Source: Gardnerella massiliensis
Lineage (GTDB): Bacteria; Actinomycetota; Actinomycetes; Actinomycetales; Bifidobacteriaceae
Assembly (NCBI RefSeq): GCF_003408845.1
Contig: NZ_LRTV01000009.1
Location: forward strand, 1 to 64,000
Length of the DNA: 64,000 nucleotides
Reading direction: 5' to 3'
Shown: piece by piece, positions 7,984 to 16,129 of the stretch
Layout: each line of letters starts with the position of its first letter
Numbering within the stretch: the first letter of the stretch is position 1
The notes under the pieces: generated by a model
The model's input: only the letters and a program-made list of their open reading frames with translations
Database searches by the model: none
What the model was told of the DNA's origin: nothing
Position numbers and translations under genes: made by a program

Positions 7984-10221
7984 ATGGTACAAATTTTTGA
8001 CGCTCCCTCAAAGGCGATTTTGCGAGGTCAAATTGCAGAACACATCGCCGAAGATGAAAAGGCAGAAAAGCGTGAAGCTCGTGAGGGTGAGCTACCGTTG
8101 CCAAAGGATCGTTTCTTCGACCGCGAGTTAAGCTGGTTGAAGTTCAATCGACGCGTGCTTGAGTTGGCTCAAAATACCGATTTGCCACTCCTTGAACGTG
8201 CTAATTTTGCTGCTATTTTTGCGTCAAATCTCGACGAATTCTTTATGGTTCGAGTCGCAGGCTTGAAGCGACGCATTGATTCTGGCATTGCTGTTACCGC
8301 AGCATCCGGGCTCAGCCCACGCCAACAATTGCGCGCTATCAGCGAAGTGACGCATCGCCGCCAAGATGAGCATGCGCACTATGTTATCGACCATATTCTC
8401 CCGGAACTTGCCAAGCAGCGCATTGTTTTGCTCAGCTGGGATAAGCTTACTCAGTCCGAAAAAGATCGCCTTTCGGATTACTATCGCAAGCAAGTATTCC
8501 CTGTGCTCACCCCACTCGCAGTGGACCCTGCACACCCGTTCCCATACATTTCCGGCAAGTCTATTAACTTGGCTGTTATCGTCGAAAATCCAAATTCTGG
8601 GAAATCGCATTTTGCACGCGTAAAAATTCCAGACAATTTGAACCGTCTTGTGCCAGTTGACGATTTAACAGATGAAGAAGGCCGCGAGGAACGCTACGGC
8701 TTTATCACCATGGAAAAGTTGATTGCAGCGCACTTGGAATCGCTTTTCCCAGGCATGATTATTAAGGAAGCTCGCTCCTTCCGCGTTACGCGTAACGAGG
8801 ATATTGACGTTGAGGAAGACGATGCAGAAAACTTGCTCAACGCTATGGAGAAAGAGCTTTTGCGTCGCCGCTTTGGACCGCCAATTCGTTTGGAAATTTC
8901 CGACGAAGCCAGCCCGTTCCTTTCCCAACTTCTTGCCAATCAGTTGCGAGTAAGCCCTGAGGAAGTGTATCGCTTACCTTCGCCGCTCGATATGACGGTA
9001 CTTTTTGAGTTGCAGGCTTTGGATCGCCCAGATTTAAAGTATCGTCCGTTTATTCCGACTACGAATCGTCAGATTGCGGAAGTTGAAACTAGCCATGCGC
9101 AAGATATTTTCGCTTCGATTCGTGAGCACGATATTTTGTTGCATCACCCTTATGATTCCTTCTCTACTTCTGTGCAGGCTTTCCTTGCGCAAGCTGCTGC
9201 CGATCCGAAGGTTCTTGCAATTAAGCAGACTTTGTACCGAACTTCTAGCAATTCGCCGATTATCGATGCTCTTGTTGACGCGGCTCACGCTGGTAAGCAG
9301 GTGCTTGCGTTAGTTGAAATTAAGGCACGATTTGACGAGGATGCGAATATTGCGTGGGCGCGTAAGCTTGAGCGCGCAGGCGTGCACGTTGTATACGGCA
9401 TTGTCGGTTTGAAGACGCATTGCAAGTTGTCTCTTGTGGTCCGTCAGGAAGCAGAAGGATTGCGACGCTACTGCCACGTTGGTACAGGAAATTACAATCC
9501 TAAGACAGCTCGTTTATACACGGATTTGGGATTGCTTACTTGTGATCCTGTAGTCGGACAGGATTTGACGCGTCTGTTCAACCAGCTTTCTGGTTACGCT
9601 CCAAAGTCAAGTTTCCACCGCTTACTTGTTGCTCCGCGTACAGTTCGCACTGGCATTATCCAACGTATTCGCCGCGAGGAAGCAGCGGCTCTTGCTGGTA
9701 AAGAAGCGTGGATTAAAATTAAAGTCAATTCTGTGGTTGACGAGCAAACTATTGATGCCTTGTACCGCGCTTCGCAAGCAGGCGTGAAGATTGATATTGT
9801 TGAGCGTGGCATTTGCTCATTGAAGCCTGGTATTGAGGGATTGAGCGATAATATTCGCGTTCGTTCAGTACTCGGCAGGTTCCTTGAACATAGCCGTATT
9901 TACGCGTTTGCTAATTCTTGTGGTCCACAAATTGGAGACGGCCCTGCGAGCGGTCCAGAAGTGTGGATTGGTTCAGCTGACTTGATGCACCGCAATCTTG
10001 ATCGTCGCGTGGAAACGCTGGTTCGCATTAGCGCCCCTGACCAAGTTGAAGCGTTGATTCAGTATATTGATTTGCAAATGGCTGATTCTACGGTCTCATG
10101 GTGGATGGATGGCGATGGCACGTACACCTTGCACTCTCGCGACAAGGAAGGTCGTCCGCTCGTCGACAGCCAGGCTTATTTAATTCACACCCACACGCGC
10201 AAGCCTCGCGGTGCGAACTAA
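7984..10221 (+). CDS. ppk: Polyphosphate kinase 1
   Basis: A 745-residue PPK1 that makes inorganic polyphosphate from the ATP gamma-phosphate. Recognisable parts are the N-terminal [35 protein letters not shown], the catalytic PLD-like region with [17 protein letters not shown] and the phospho-histidine segment [33 protein letters not shown], and the C-terminal [17 protein letters not shown] prefer the ATG at 7984 to the earlier in-frame start at 7891. The protein begins in the conserved way there, and TACAAT lies 8 nt before it, consistent with a leaderless transcript; a GGAG one base before ATG is too close to act. Monocistronic, ending in a terminator. Confidence 0.97.
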   Translation: MVQIFDAPSKAILRGQIAEHIAEDEKAEKREAREGELPLPKDRFFDRELSWLKFNRRVLELAQNTDLPLLERANFAAIFASNLDEFFMVRVAGLKRRIDSGIAVTAASGLSPRQQLRAISEVTHRRQDEHAHYVIDHILPELAKQRIVLLSWDKLTQSEKDRLSDYYRKQVFPVLTPLAVDPAHPFPYISGKSINLAVIVENPNSGKSHFARVKIPDNLNRLVPVDDLTDEEGREERYGFITMEKLIAAHLESLFPGMIIKEARSFRVTRNEDIDVEEDDAENLLNAMEKELLRRRFGPPIRLEISDEASPFLSQLLANQLRVSPEEVYRLPSPLDMTVLFELQALDRPDLKYRPFIPTTNRQIAEVETSHAQDIFASIREHDILLHHPYDSFSTSVQAFLAQAAADPKVLAIKQTLYRTSSNSPIIDALVDAAHAGKQVLALVEIKARFDEDANIAWARKLERAGVHVVYGIVGLKTHCKLSLVVRQEAEGLRRYCHVGTGNYNPKTARLYTDLGLLTCDPVVGQDLTRLFNQLSGYAPKSSFHRLLVAPRTVRTGIIQRIRREEAAALAGKEAWIKIKVNSVVDEQTIDALYRASQAGVKIDIVERGICSLKPGIEGLSDNIRVRSVLGRFLEHSRIYAFANSCGPQIGDGPASGPEVWIGSADLMHRNLDRRVETLVRISAPDQVEALIQYIDLQMADSTVSWWMDGDGTYTLHSRDKEGRPLVDSQAYLIHTHTRKPRGAN

Positions 10222-10338
10222 GTAAAAAGCTAACGCAATAAATAGCGTACGCAACGGCTGCATTGCGACTAACACGTTGTTTCCCGTGCGAATAGCTGAG
10301 AAAAATAAAGTCAAAAATCAATTTCAAAACTACAAAAT

Positions 10339-10378
10339 AGCCTGCTGGTTTGCAATAATTTGCATAATTCAGCAGGCT
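10339..10378. terminator. Terminator between convergent ppk and gatD
   Basis: Stem AGCCTGCTG / CAGCAGGCT with a 22-nt loop, followed by TTTTG on the plus strand and AAAAT on its left. It probably serves both convergent genes. Confidence 0.75.
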
Positions 10379-10400
10379 TTTGTATATAATACAGGCAAGT

Positions 10401-11198
10401 TTACCGCGGACGAGTTATGGCGACTTTGCGAGCGCTATCGGCAAGTTCGTCCAGTTTTGCAAGCTCTGTGCGCTGAGTGTCCGTCTGATTTGGTGTAAAT
10501 TCACCGTAACGATTTTCTGCAGCTTTTTGAATTAAAAAGTCAGCCAAACGCGGATTTTTCGGCAAAACGGAGCCGTGCATATACGTTCCAATAACGTTAT
10601 ATTTGCGAGCGCCTTCCGTGTGATCTTCACCATTATTTCCGCAATTTTCACCATCAACCGAGCCAAGCGGCTGCGTGCCATCTTCCAAGCTTGTGCGCCC
10701 GGAATGATTCTCGTAGCCCACAATATCGCCAAAATCGGCGCTGTGCTCCACAAGATTTCCAATCATGCGCACGTCTTGACCAACCGTATGCTCACCGAGT
10801 ATGCCAATTCCTTGAAGCTTTTGGCCCTCAACGGTTTCAAAATACTCTCCAAAAAGCTGGTAAAGTCCGCAAATCATAAGCATTGGCACGCCACTTTTTG
10901 CAAGCTCCCGAATCGCATCCGCGCGCGCAAATAAATCTTCAGTAACTCTACTTTGACCATGGTCTTGGCCGCCGCCGCCAAGAATCATATCCACACGCTT
11001 TGGCCAATCATCGCCAACATTGTACTCGTGCAACACAGGTTTATATCCGTACAATTCCGCACGGCGCATAATCGTAAGCACATTGCCATAGTCGCCGTAA
11101 ATATTCATGTCTTTCGGATATAGCGACACAATATCTAACACGCGATTTTTATACTCATTATTAGCAGTTGCCTGGCTAATATCACTGGCACCATTCAT
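10401..11198 (-). CDS. gatD: Lipid II isoglutaminyl synthase, glutamine amidotransferase subunit GatD
   Basis: A 265-residue class I (CobB/CobQ-like) glutaminase that releases ammonia for MurT. The nucleophile Cys lies in MLMICGLYQLFG, the catalytic His in GTYMHGSVLPKNPRLADF, and the GGGGQDHGQ loop is present. The complex amidates D-Glu of the lipid II stem peptide to D-isoglutamine. The ATG at 11198 is preceded by GGAAAG at good spacing. The ORF could start at a TTG at 11225, immediately after the murT stop. The 11-bp repeats between murT and gatD each contain a GGAAAG, so the copies present alternative ribosome binding sites. Confidence 0.94.
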   Translation of the reverse strand: MNGASDISQATANNEYKNRVLDIVSLYPKDMNIYGDYGNVLTIMRRAELYGYKPVLHEYNVGDDWPKRVDMILGGGGQDHGQSRVTEDLFARADAIRELAKSGVPMLMICGLYQLFGEYFETVEGQKLQGIGILGEHTVGQDVRMIGNLVEHSADFGDIVGYENHSGRTSLEDGTQPLGSVDGENCGNNGEDHTEGARKYNVIGTYMHGSVLPKNPRLADFLIQKAAENRYGEFTPNQTDTQRTELAKLDELADSARKVAITRPR

Positions 11199-11203
11199 GA
11201 CTT

Positions 11204-11236
11204 CTACTTTCCAACTACTTTCCAACTACTTTCCAA
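11204..11236. repeat. 11-bp tandem repeat (x3) spanning the murT stop / gatD leader
   Basis: Three perfect copies of CTACTTTCCAA (plus strand) read as GGAAAG-containing units on the coding strand. They cover the last murT codons and the gatD ribosome binding region. Confidence 0.9.
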
Positions 11237-12668
11237 CTCCAACGTCTTTAACTTCCGCAAGTTGCGCTAAAGTCGCGCGCACGCGAAGCATGGCAGTATA
11301 CGTGCAGTATATGCGTTTTGCGTTTTTAGTGTTGCCGCTAAAATCACCGTTCACGAAAGATTTAACGTCTTCTTCTAAATCCGTATTCACATTGCGAGCC
11401 GCAACCTTATCGTATTCCAAGCGCAAAGCCATGTCCCATGCGCGAGTGCCAGAAACGCACGCAACTCCACCGCCGCTCAAGCATGTAAAATCAACATCCC
11501 ACAGCCAGCTCATGTCTCGTCCGTCCGCATATTCGTCGCAAATCGCAATCATGGTGTCGTGATTTTGCGGATGATCAGAAGCAAGCGCAAGCCTAAAACC
11601 AATAGGATTTTTTACTAAAACAAGCTCAACTGGAGCACTATTAACTTCAATTACTTCGCCTCGGCCGAAAGCAGGCGTCACACGCGAAATCGCCGCCATA
11701 AGTGCGTCGTCGTCGAATTTTTGCAGCGCAGAATTTTGCTTTGCAGCGTCCGCTAAGATGGCGCGAACTACAGTTGCAGCAGCTGCGGCGTTGAAAATAT
11801 TGTAAGCTCCGTCGAGTTTTACGGAAGTAGTTTTACGCTGCCCTTTGATAATAAACTCAGCCTCATGGTCGCCAACTTTTGAAAGCACAACATCTGCTTT
11901 GGGAAGGTTGCTATCTCTCCCCACTGCACCGTCTTCGCAATTTTCGTTTTTCTCAACATTATTGTGCAAATCATCATCAGTTGGGAACATACTTTTTACG
12001 GCATCGTCCAAACCAAAGTAGCGCACGCTAGTACCAGAAGGAACAACGTCTGCGAGCGCACGAATACGTGGATCTTCACGGTTTAACACTACCGTTCCTT
12101 CAGTCGCAGCGGCTACGTTACTTAATAGTTTCGCAGTCGTATCAATTTCGCCGAAACGGTCGAGCTGGTCGCGCATAACATTGAGTAACGTAGCGTAACG
12201 TGGTTTAATTTGATTTACAAAATGCACTGCGTACGCTTCGTCAAGCTCTAAAACCGCAATATCCGCATCTAGCTTTGTGCCAAAAGCAGTCATAGTTTTT
12301 GCGAGAGCTGCCACTACGCCTCTAGTAAAGTTGGAGCCTGTTGGATTCGTAAATACTTTAAGTCCTGCGTCTCGCAGCATAGAAGTTACCATACGCGTCG
12401 TGGTAGTTTTGCCGTTAGTTCCGGAAATAAGTACTATTCCGTACGGTAATGTTGCTAAGGTTCGCGCTAAAAAGCCTGGATCAAGACGCTCGATTACTTT
12501 ACCTGGCAGAGCACTTCCGCCGTGATGTAAAGCTCTGGAAAGTAAGCATACTAACTTTCCTACAGCGGGCATAGCAAAACTGTACCAATGCTTGTTCAAG
12601 GTCTTATTTAAATCTTTATTCAAATCTTTACGCAACTTTTTACGCGATTCATGGTTGCCACTTGACAT
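11226..12668 (-). CDS. murT: Lipid II isoglutaminyl synthase, Mur ligase subunit MurT
   Basis: 480 residues: a Mur-ligase central ATPase domain (P-loop SGTNGKTTTTRMV, then LELDEAY and NVMRDQLDRFGE) and a C-terminal DUF1727 domain (NPIGFRLAL, DGRDMSWLWDVDF). It uses ATP and GatD-derived ammonia to amidate D-Glu of lipid II. The four-Cys zinc ribbon known from staphylococcal MurT is not visible; that part of the middle domain is an acidic, Asn/Asp-rich stretch with one Cys. The N-terminus has a short basic repeat built on DLNK/TLNK. The ATG at 12668 has AGGGG eight nt upstream; a GTG at 12677 overlapping the dnaB stop is the alternative. Confidence 0.94.
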   Translation of the reverse strand: MSSGNHESRKKLRKDLNKDLNKTLNKHWYSFAMPAVGKLVCLLSRALHHGGSALPGKVIERLDPGFLARTLATLPYGIVLISGTNGKTTTTRMVTSMLRDAGLKVFTNPTGSNFTRGVVAALAKTMTAFGTKLDADIAVLELDEAYAVHFVNQIKPRYATLLNVMRDQLDRFGEIDTTAKLLSNVAAATEGTVVLNREDPRIRALADVVPSGTSVRYFGLDDAVKSMFPTDDDLHNNVEKNENCEDGAVGRDSNLPKADVVLSKVGDHEAEFIIKGQRKTTSVKLDGAYNIFNAAAAATVVRAILADAAKQNSALQKFDDDALMAAISRVTPAFGRGEVIEVNSAPVELVLVKNPIGFRLALASDHPQNHDTMIAICDEYADGRDMSWLWDVDFTCLSGGGVACVSGTRAWDMALRLEYDKVAARNVNTDLEEDVKSFVNGDFSGNTKNAKRIYCTYTAMLRVRATLAQLAEVKDVGVGK

Positions 12669-12673
12669 ACTTA

Positions 12674-14146
12674 TCACACCCCTGCCTGCTGATAATCCTG
12701 TGGCATATCCATAAATTTGGAAGTTGCGCCAAGGAAGGCAAGATTGAAGGTATCAGTAGGGCCATTACGATGCTTAGCCATAATAATATCCGCTTCACCC
12801 GGGCGATCTTCCTTATTGTAGAAATCAGGACGATGCACCAGGAACACCACGTCAGCATCCTGCTCGATAGAACCAGATTCGCGCAAATCCGAAAGTTGCG
12901 GCTTCTTGTCGTTACGCATTTCTGGCCCACGATTGAGCTGGCTTAAAGCCACAACCGGCACTTCAAGCTCTTTAGCGAGCAATTTTAGCGCACGCGAAAA
13001 TTCCGAAACTTCCTGCTGACGGCTTTCAACGCGCTTGCCGGAACTCATAAGCTGAAGGTAATCGATAACTACCAGTTTCAAATCATTCGTTTGTTTCAAA
13101 CGACGACATTTTGCGCGAATCTCCATCAAACTCATATTTGGACTGTCGTCAATAAAAAGTGGGGCGTTCTGCATTTTTGTCCAGAAATTATTGAGTGTAT
13201 TCCAGCGATCCGGCGTAATATCTTCCGCTCTACGCATGGCAGCAAGCGGAATATTCGTTTCTGCAGCAATAATGCGCTGCGCTAATTCCACTTTGCTCAT
13301 TTCGAGCGAGAATACGATGGTAGTTAGATTATGATGTAACGCAGCCGAACGTGCAAAATCAATGCCGAGCGTTGACTTACCCATGGCTGGACGGCCTGCA
13401 ACAACAATCATTTGACCAGGCTGCAAACCTTGCGTAACTTCGTCAATATCACGAAAACCGGTTGGCACGCCTTGTTCAAGCTCATGATTCTGCATTTTAT
13501 CGAGCTGATCGAGCGTATTTTGCAAAACCGGACCAATAGCAACATAATCCTGACGTATTTTACCAGCGCTCATCTCGTACACTTCCGATTGTGCGAGATT
13601 TACGATATCTTCTGCCTGCGCACCTGAGGCAGAATAGCCCATTTGCGCAATTTTAGTGCCGGCTGTAATGACGTTACGCAAAACGGCATTCTGATGCACA
13701 ATATCTGCATAATACATTGCATTTGCAGCCGTCGGTACGGAAGCCACGAGGCTGTGCAAATAATCGGCACCACCAATTTTATCGAGATTGCCAGCTTTCA
13801 TTAATTCGTTAGCAACCAGCACAACATCAACTGGCTGCGAACCAGAAAACAGCGTAAGAATAGCATCATAAATTGTTTGATGCTGAGGCTGGTAGAAATC
13901 AGCCGTTTCAAGTACTTGCGATACCTCACCAATAGCATCCTTACTCATGAGCATGCCACCGAGTACCGCCATTTCTGCGTCAACATCGTGCGGAGGCACA
14001 CGATCAAACAGTGTTACACCGCCCATTTCACTGCCGCGACTTGTACTTTCAGAACCGTATAACGAAGCGTCACCGTTGCCGCCTCGATTACTTCCAGCGC
14101 GACTCACCTTGCTTGACGCGGACTGCCACATATCATTATCTGCCAT
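12674..14146 (-). CDS. dnaB: Replicative DNA helicase DnaB
   Basis: A ~490-residue hexameric 5'-3' helicase of the replication fork. The N-terminal primase-interaction domain begins near PPHDVDAEMAVLGGML. The RecA-like domain has Walker A GRPAMGKST, H1a FSLEMSK, Walker B LVVIDYLQLM, and SQLNRGPE plus SDLRESGSIEQDADVV. No intein is present. I chose the ATG at 14146, with TATACT 7 nt upstream and no Shine-Dalgarno, so a leaderless mRNA is likely. A GTG at 14170 would add eight residues. The stop overlaps a possible murT GTG, and the MATE gene ends just upstream. Confidence 0.96.
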   Translation of the reverse strand: MADNDMWQSASSKVSRAGSNRGGNGDASLYGSESTSRGSEMGGVTLFDRVPPHDVDAEMAVLGGMLMSKDAIGEVSQVLETADFYQPQHQTIYDAILTLFSGSQPVDVVLVANELMKAGNLDKIGGADYLHSLVASVPTAANAMYYADIVHQNAVLRNVITAGTKIAQMGYSASGAQAEDIVNLAQSEVYEMSAGKIRQDYVAIGPVLQNTLDQLDKMQNHELEQGVPTGFRDIDEVTQGLQPGQMIVVAGRPAMGKSTLGIDFARSAALHHNLTTIVFSLEMSKVELAQRIIAAETNIPLAAMRRAEDITPDRWNTLNNFWTKMQNAPLFIDDSPNMSLMEIRAKCRRLKQTNDLKLVVIDYLQLMSSGKRVESRQQEVSEFSRALKLLAKELEVPVVALSQLNRGPEMRNDKKPQLSDLRESGSIEQDADVVFLVHRPDFYNKEDRPGEADIIMAKHRNGPTDTFNLAFLGATSKFMDMPQDYQQAGV

Positions 14147-14173
14147 AGAATCGAGTATAAACGCGCGCACGTA

Positions 14174-15682
14174 TTACAGCCGCGCAGCAGATTCCATCCA
14201 CGTATCGTTGCGTATTCTTAGACTATTTCCCACGGCACGACCACCAATATACACAGCGTTTAACACAACCCACAGCGTAATAGTTCGCGTAATATCGTGA
14301 GTATTTAGTAGCGAATCAATTGCGTAAGTAGTAAGAAGCGCAAGTAAATACACTACTGCCGTTGCAGAGCAAGCCTTTGCTAAATAACGATGGTCGCCAG
14401 CACCAATAAGCACGCCATCTAAAGCCCACATCCAACCAGCAAGAGGTAGGAACAATCCTATTATTGTCATGCCGATCGCAATGAGGAGCTGAATATCCGC
14501 GTGCGGAGTGAATAATGGCGAGCAACTCCATCCAACTAATATCATTACTAAACCAACAATCACACTACTTACCGCACCTACTTGAGCGCAAATACGCGTA
14601 ATCATGCCGGCACGCTCACGAAGACCCGCACCAAGTGCAGCTGCAACAATAGTTTGCGCAGCGATACCAATAGCATCGAGAATATTCATCACAAAGTTCC
14701 AGCAAGAATTGGCAACTTGGTAAGCTGCAAGCGTATTCGTGCCGAGTCTCGTGGCCATAACAACCGTGGCAACCATACATACACGCAGTGCAAGAGTGCG
14801 CACAAAAAGCGGCACACCGCTACCAGCGGAATGTAAAATATGGCGAAAATGCGGCCGGAGACGCGCCTGACTTTGTGCAGCCCACACAATAGCCGGGATA
14901 GTGAGCACCAATCCCATATACCATTGCGCAATCATGGTAGCAATACCAGATCCTGCAATTCCTAAACGCAAACCAAACACCATGATTACGTCAAGTATCG
15001 TATTAATTATGGCTCCACTTACCGCAGCAAATAAGGTAATGTGCACATTGCGTAAGCCTCGAAATATGCCATTTGCTGCGTAAACGAGCAGCATTGCTGG
15101 CAATCCCGGTATCACCGTTTGTGTGTACACAATTGCATTGCGCAAAGTTTCGCCGCGCGCTCCAACAGCGTAACATAACGGCTCCGCAGCAAACAGAAGT
15201 ATCACAGTAAGCACAATCCCAAGTAGCATTGCCAACCATAATCCATCCATGCCAACGCTAAAACCTTCACGCCGTTTGCCGGCACCTAAAAGACGAGCAA
15301 CTTGCGAAGTTGTATTGTACGCGAGAAAAAGGCAAAGACCGGTAGTGGTAAGAAGCACCGTTGAGCCAATAGAAAGCCCTGCAAGGGCGTTGCGGCCAAT
15401 GTGACCGATAATAGCAGTATCAATGAGCACGAATGCTGGTTCTGCAATAAGTTGACCGAATGTTGGCACAGCAAGCAGCCACATATTGCGGAGCACATCT
15501 TTCCGTTGTGAAGCAATGTCGTTAACAGGCTTAAGCATGTGAGCATCTACTACAGTAGCTTGCGCAAGATTACTTTGCGTATTTTTGCGTAACGTATCTT
15601 TGCTTGACTTGTTTGACGAAGCACGATGTGCGTCGTGCGGCAATGTTGCCATATTGTTATTTTCCAACTGCTTATGTGCCAT
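14174..15682 (-). CDS. MATE-family efflux transporter (DinF-like)
   Basis: 502 residues, about 12 predicted membrane segments in two halves, with an N-terminal cytoplasmic extension of ~60 residues. The family exports drugs, organic cations or other small molecules against H+ or Na+. Family marks include PTFGQLIAEPAFVLIDTAIIGHIG near residue 75, GLCLFLAYNTTSQVARLLGAG, and the second-half LAAYQVANSCWNFV. DinF-type transporters commonly lie near replication or nucleotide genes in Actinobacteria. The ATG at 15682 has TACAAT 8 nt upstream and no ribosome site, suggesting a leaderless transcript. dnaB follows by a few bases. Confidence 0.93.
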   Translation of the reverse strand: MAHKQLENNNMATLPHDAHRASSNKSSKDTLRKNTQSNLAQATVVDAHMLKPVNDIASQRKDVLRNMWLLAVPTFGQLIAEPAFVLIDTAIIGHIGRNALAGLSIGSTVLLTTTGLCLFLAYNTTSQVARLLGAGKRREGFSVGMDGLWLAMLLGIVLTVILLFAAEPLCYAVGARGETLRNAIVYTQTVIPGLPAMLLVYAANGIFRGLRNVHITLFAAVSGAIINTILDVIMVFGLRLGIAGSGIATMIAQWYMGLVLTIPAIVWAAQSQARLRPHFRHILHSAGSGVPLFVRTLALRVCMVATVVMATRLGTNTLAAYQVANSCWNFVMNILDAIGIAAQTIVAAALGAGLRERAGMITRICAQVGAVSSVIVGLVMILVGWSCSPLFTPHADIQLLIAIGMTIIGLFLPLAGWMWALDGVLIGAGDHRYLAKACSATAVVYLLALLTTYAIDSLLNTHDITRTITLWVVLNAVYIGGRAVGNSLRIRNDTWMESAARL

Positions 15683-15845
15683 AGTGTTTTATTGTATCGC
15701 TTTACTTTTTAATTAGTTTATTTGCGGCGAAATTACTTTTTTTCGATTGTTTGCGTACACAAGCAACTCATCCGCTTACTTACTTTGGTTTGCGCGCTAA
15801 CACAAATATGTTAAAAGTGCAAATAGAAAGATTGGTTTACACAAG

Positions 15846-15931
15846 TTATCCGCAGGATATCCACATTGTTATCCCCATTATGTGGATAATTTTGCCAGAT
15901 GTCCACTTGAACACGCCTAAAATGTGGATAA
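15846..15931. promoter_or_regulatory. Cluster of DnaA boxes outside oriC
   Basis: Two perfect boxes (TTATCCACA on the minus strand at 15881-15889 and 15923-15931) and three single-mismatch boxes (TTATCCGCA 15846-15854, ATATCCACA 15857-15865, TTATCCCCA 15869-15877) lie within 86 bp. The first four start 11-12 bp apart. The cluster lies between the dinF-like gene and amt, ~36 kb from dnaA. It could titrate DnaA or be a regulatory site. Confidence 0.75.
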
Positions 15932-16023
15932 CTCAACTTTTTATTCACATGTCATATTTCGTGCGTGTCTTATTTGATACTTTACGCAGGCAAATGCGCC
16001 TTTCAAAAGCCAAGGAAAATCAA

Positions 16024-16059
16024 AAACCGCGTGCTTTACTTACGTAACACACACGGTTT
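16024..16059 (-). terminator. Terminator downstream of amt
   Basis: Stem AAACCGTGTG / CACGCGGTTT on the minus strand, with one mismatch, followed by five T residues. It lies ~70 bp beyond the amt stop. Confidence 0.6.
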
Positions 16060-16129
16060 GTAATGTCTCGATACATTCGTTACGGAACTATCTTACGATA
16101 TGCACTTTCAACATTGTGACCATTTATGA

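Noticed and set aside
15751-16047. 98-codon ORF over the DnaA-box cluster
   Set aside because: Its apparent protein is the translation of DnaA boxes (repeated Trp-Ile/His-Ile) and non-coding DNA; no ribosome site.
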